Assembly: GCA_944325415.1 (NCBI GenBank)
Contig: CALUZW010000003.1
Coordinates: forward strand, 124,001 to 188,000
DNA from: an uncultured Bacteroidales bacterium
GTDB taxonomy: Bacteria; Bacteroidota; Bacteroidia; Bacteroidales; UBA11471
Reading direction: 5' to 3'
DNA: 64,000 bases
The notes below the pieces were generated by a model. It saw only the letters and a list, made by a program, of their open reading frames with translations, was not told the origin of the DNA and did not search any database. This document shows positions 63,253 through 64,000 of the stretch, one piece after another (the stretch's first letter is position 1; the number at the start of each line of letters is the position of its first letter). The position numbers and the translations under genes are program-made.

Positions 63253-63786
63253 TTACTGACGGACTATCTCCATCAACTTTATATCGAATATCAGTGTCGA
63301 GTAGGGTTTTATGCTGCCTTGCGACCGTGATCCATATCCGAGGTTCTGGGGGATAATGACCCGGCAAGAATCGCCTACGTGCATACGTTCCATGGCCACG
63401 GTCCACCCTTGGACCAAAGATGAGATCTTGGCCGTCATGGGATTGTCGGGACTCTGGTAGATATCGTCGAAAACCGTACCATCGATCAGCTGGCCCTTGT
63501 AGCACACCTTGACAAAACTGGTGGAATAGGGCGATACCGTTCCCGTGCCCCGCTTGTAGTAGTGCATCAGGACACAACTCGACGGGTCCCAGTTGGGCGA
63601 TATAACTTGGTACACACGATTTCCCTCTTCATCGGTTTCGAGCTTGGCGGCCTCAAAATAGGCTACATTCTGGTTATTCCATTCGAGATACTCGGTAACC
63701 GTATCTTCGACATCGTCATTGCAAGAAATCATGGCCATAAGGCAACACGACAGCAGGGAGAGAAAAAGGATTCTTGTCTTTTCCAT
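63253..63786 (-). CDS. FKBP-type peptidyl-prolyl isomerase lipoprotein
   Basis: A 177-residue lipoprotein: signal MEKTRILFLSLLSCCLMAMIS then CNDDVED, lipidated near residue 22. The FKBP domain (about 85-175) has FVKVCYKGQLIDGTVFDD, VQGWTVAMERMHVGDSCRVI and IPQNLGYGSRSQGSIKPYST with the final LIFDIKLMEIV. It should assist protein folding in the periplasm or outer membrane. The hydrophobic-pocket residues VFDD, W and Y are present, so activity is likely. It lies 21 nt after lemA in the same direction. Confidence 0.93.
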   Translation of the reverse strand: MEKTRILFLSLLSCCLMAMISCNDDVEDTVTEYLEWNNQNVAYFEAAKLETDEEGNRVYQVISPNWDPSSCVLMHYYKRGTGTVSPYSTSFVKVCYKGQLIDGTVFDDIYQSPDNPMTAKISSLVQGWTVAMERMHVGDSCRVIIPQNLGYGSRSQGSIKPYSTLIFDIKLMEIVRQ

Positions 63787-63807
63787 GTGTGAATACCGTA
63801 GAGTTCT

Positions 63808-64000
63808 TTAAAAATTAACGACGGGAGCCACTTCGGCACCTTCGGCAGCAGCAAACTGGGGTTTCTTCTCAAAGCCAAACACTGATGCGAAAATCGATGC
63901 CGGGAAACGGCGAATCATCACATTGTAGCTCTTCACCGCATCGGAATAGCGTGTACGGGCCACGGCAATGCGATTTTCGGTACCTTCGAGCTGTGCCTGC
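63808..64000 (-). CDS. LemA-family protein, C-terminus only
   Basis: The last 63 residues of a leftward gene whose start lies beyond the window. The end reads AQLEGTENRIAVARTRYSDA, then KSYNVMIRRFPASIFASVFG and FEKKPQFAAAEGAEVAPVVNF. This is the conserved C-terminal helix and the FPxxxxAxxFGF motif of LemA, a membrane-anchored coiled-coil protein of unsettled function. It is followed by the FKBP gene after 21 nt, probably in one operon. Confidence 0.9.
   Translation of the reverse strand, partial: QAQLEGTENRIAVARTRYSDAVKSYNVMIRRFPASIFASVFGFEKKPQFAAAEGAEVAPVVNF

Noticed and set aside
62225..63577. Extended 450-codon form of the GSCFA protein
   Set aside because: The extra 115 codons run inside the FKBP gene in another frame and show no family similarity.

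Overview
The window reads as a chromosomal segment of a Bacteroidales bacterium with moderate GC. The evidence is two SusC/SusD pairs, a hybrid two-component regulator, a MurF-alanine racemase fusion, a folP-cdaA pair, type IX secretion genes (porT, porU, porV), and promoters with the Bacteroidetes -7 box TAnnTTTG. A Barnesiella-like gut lineage is a plausible guess, but nothing here fixes the genus.

Layout. Positions 1-10.4 kb hold a leftward polysaccharide utilization locus: a family 1 pectate lyase, a large fasciclin lipoprotein, SusC, SusD and a second fasciclin lipoprotein cut by the window edge. Its probable regulator, a 1413-residue hybrid two-component protein, lies just upstream (10.9-15.1 kb). 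Positions 15.5-33 kb are mostly housekeeping and mixed genes: a serine hydrolase, a twin ABC ATPase, a nitronate monooxygenase-like flavoprotein, three tRNA-Val genes, purB, alaS, an M23 peptidase, a MerR regulator, a VanZ-like protein, a sodium symporter, folP-cdaA, a GT39-type glycosyltransferase and GtrA. Positions 33-40.2 kb are a leftward cluster rex, FAH-family hydrolase, porU, porV, ispF and an unknown secreted protein. Then come a SUI1 factor, a UvrD-type helicase-nuclease, initiator tRNA, porT and a ferredoxin of 56 residues.

Positions 45.7-59.5 kb form a second accessory region. It contains a leucine-rich surface protein with a near-perfect 1104-bp internal duplication, a zinc metalloprotease, a second SusC/SusD pair, a secreted protein with a type IX sorting tail, and an M6-type metalloprotease with the same kind of tail. 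No glycosidase is seen, so a peptide or glycoprotein substrate is a reasonable hypothesis. The end of the window (59.6-64 kb) carries tRNA-Leu, the murF-alr fusion, a GSCFA protein, an FKBP lipoprotein and the C-terminus of LemA.

How the parts fit. PorU (sortase), PorV (shuttle) and PorT belong to the type IX system. The pectate lyase, the leucine-rich protein, the 305-residue protein and the M6 protease end in regions resembling type IX sorting domains, so the window holds both part of the export machine and likely cargo. The most interesting signals are the protease-plus-SusCD locus, the internal duplication in the leucine-rich gene, a promoter-bearing repeat in three copies at 19.8-20.0 kb, and a palindrome made of two back-to-back -7 boxes at 48.2 kb.
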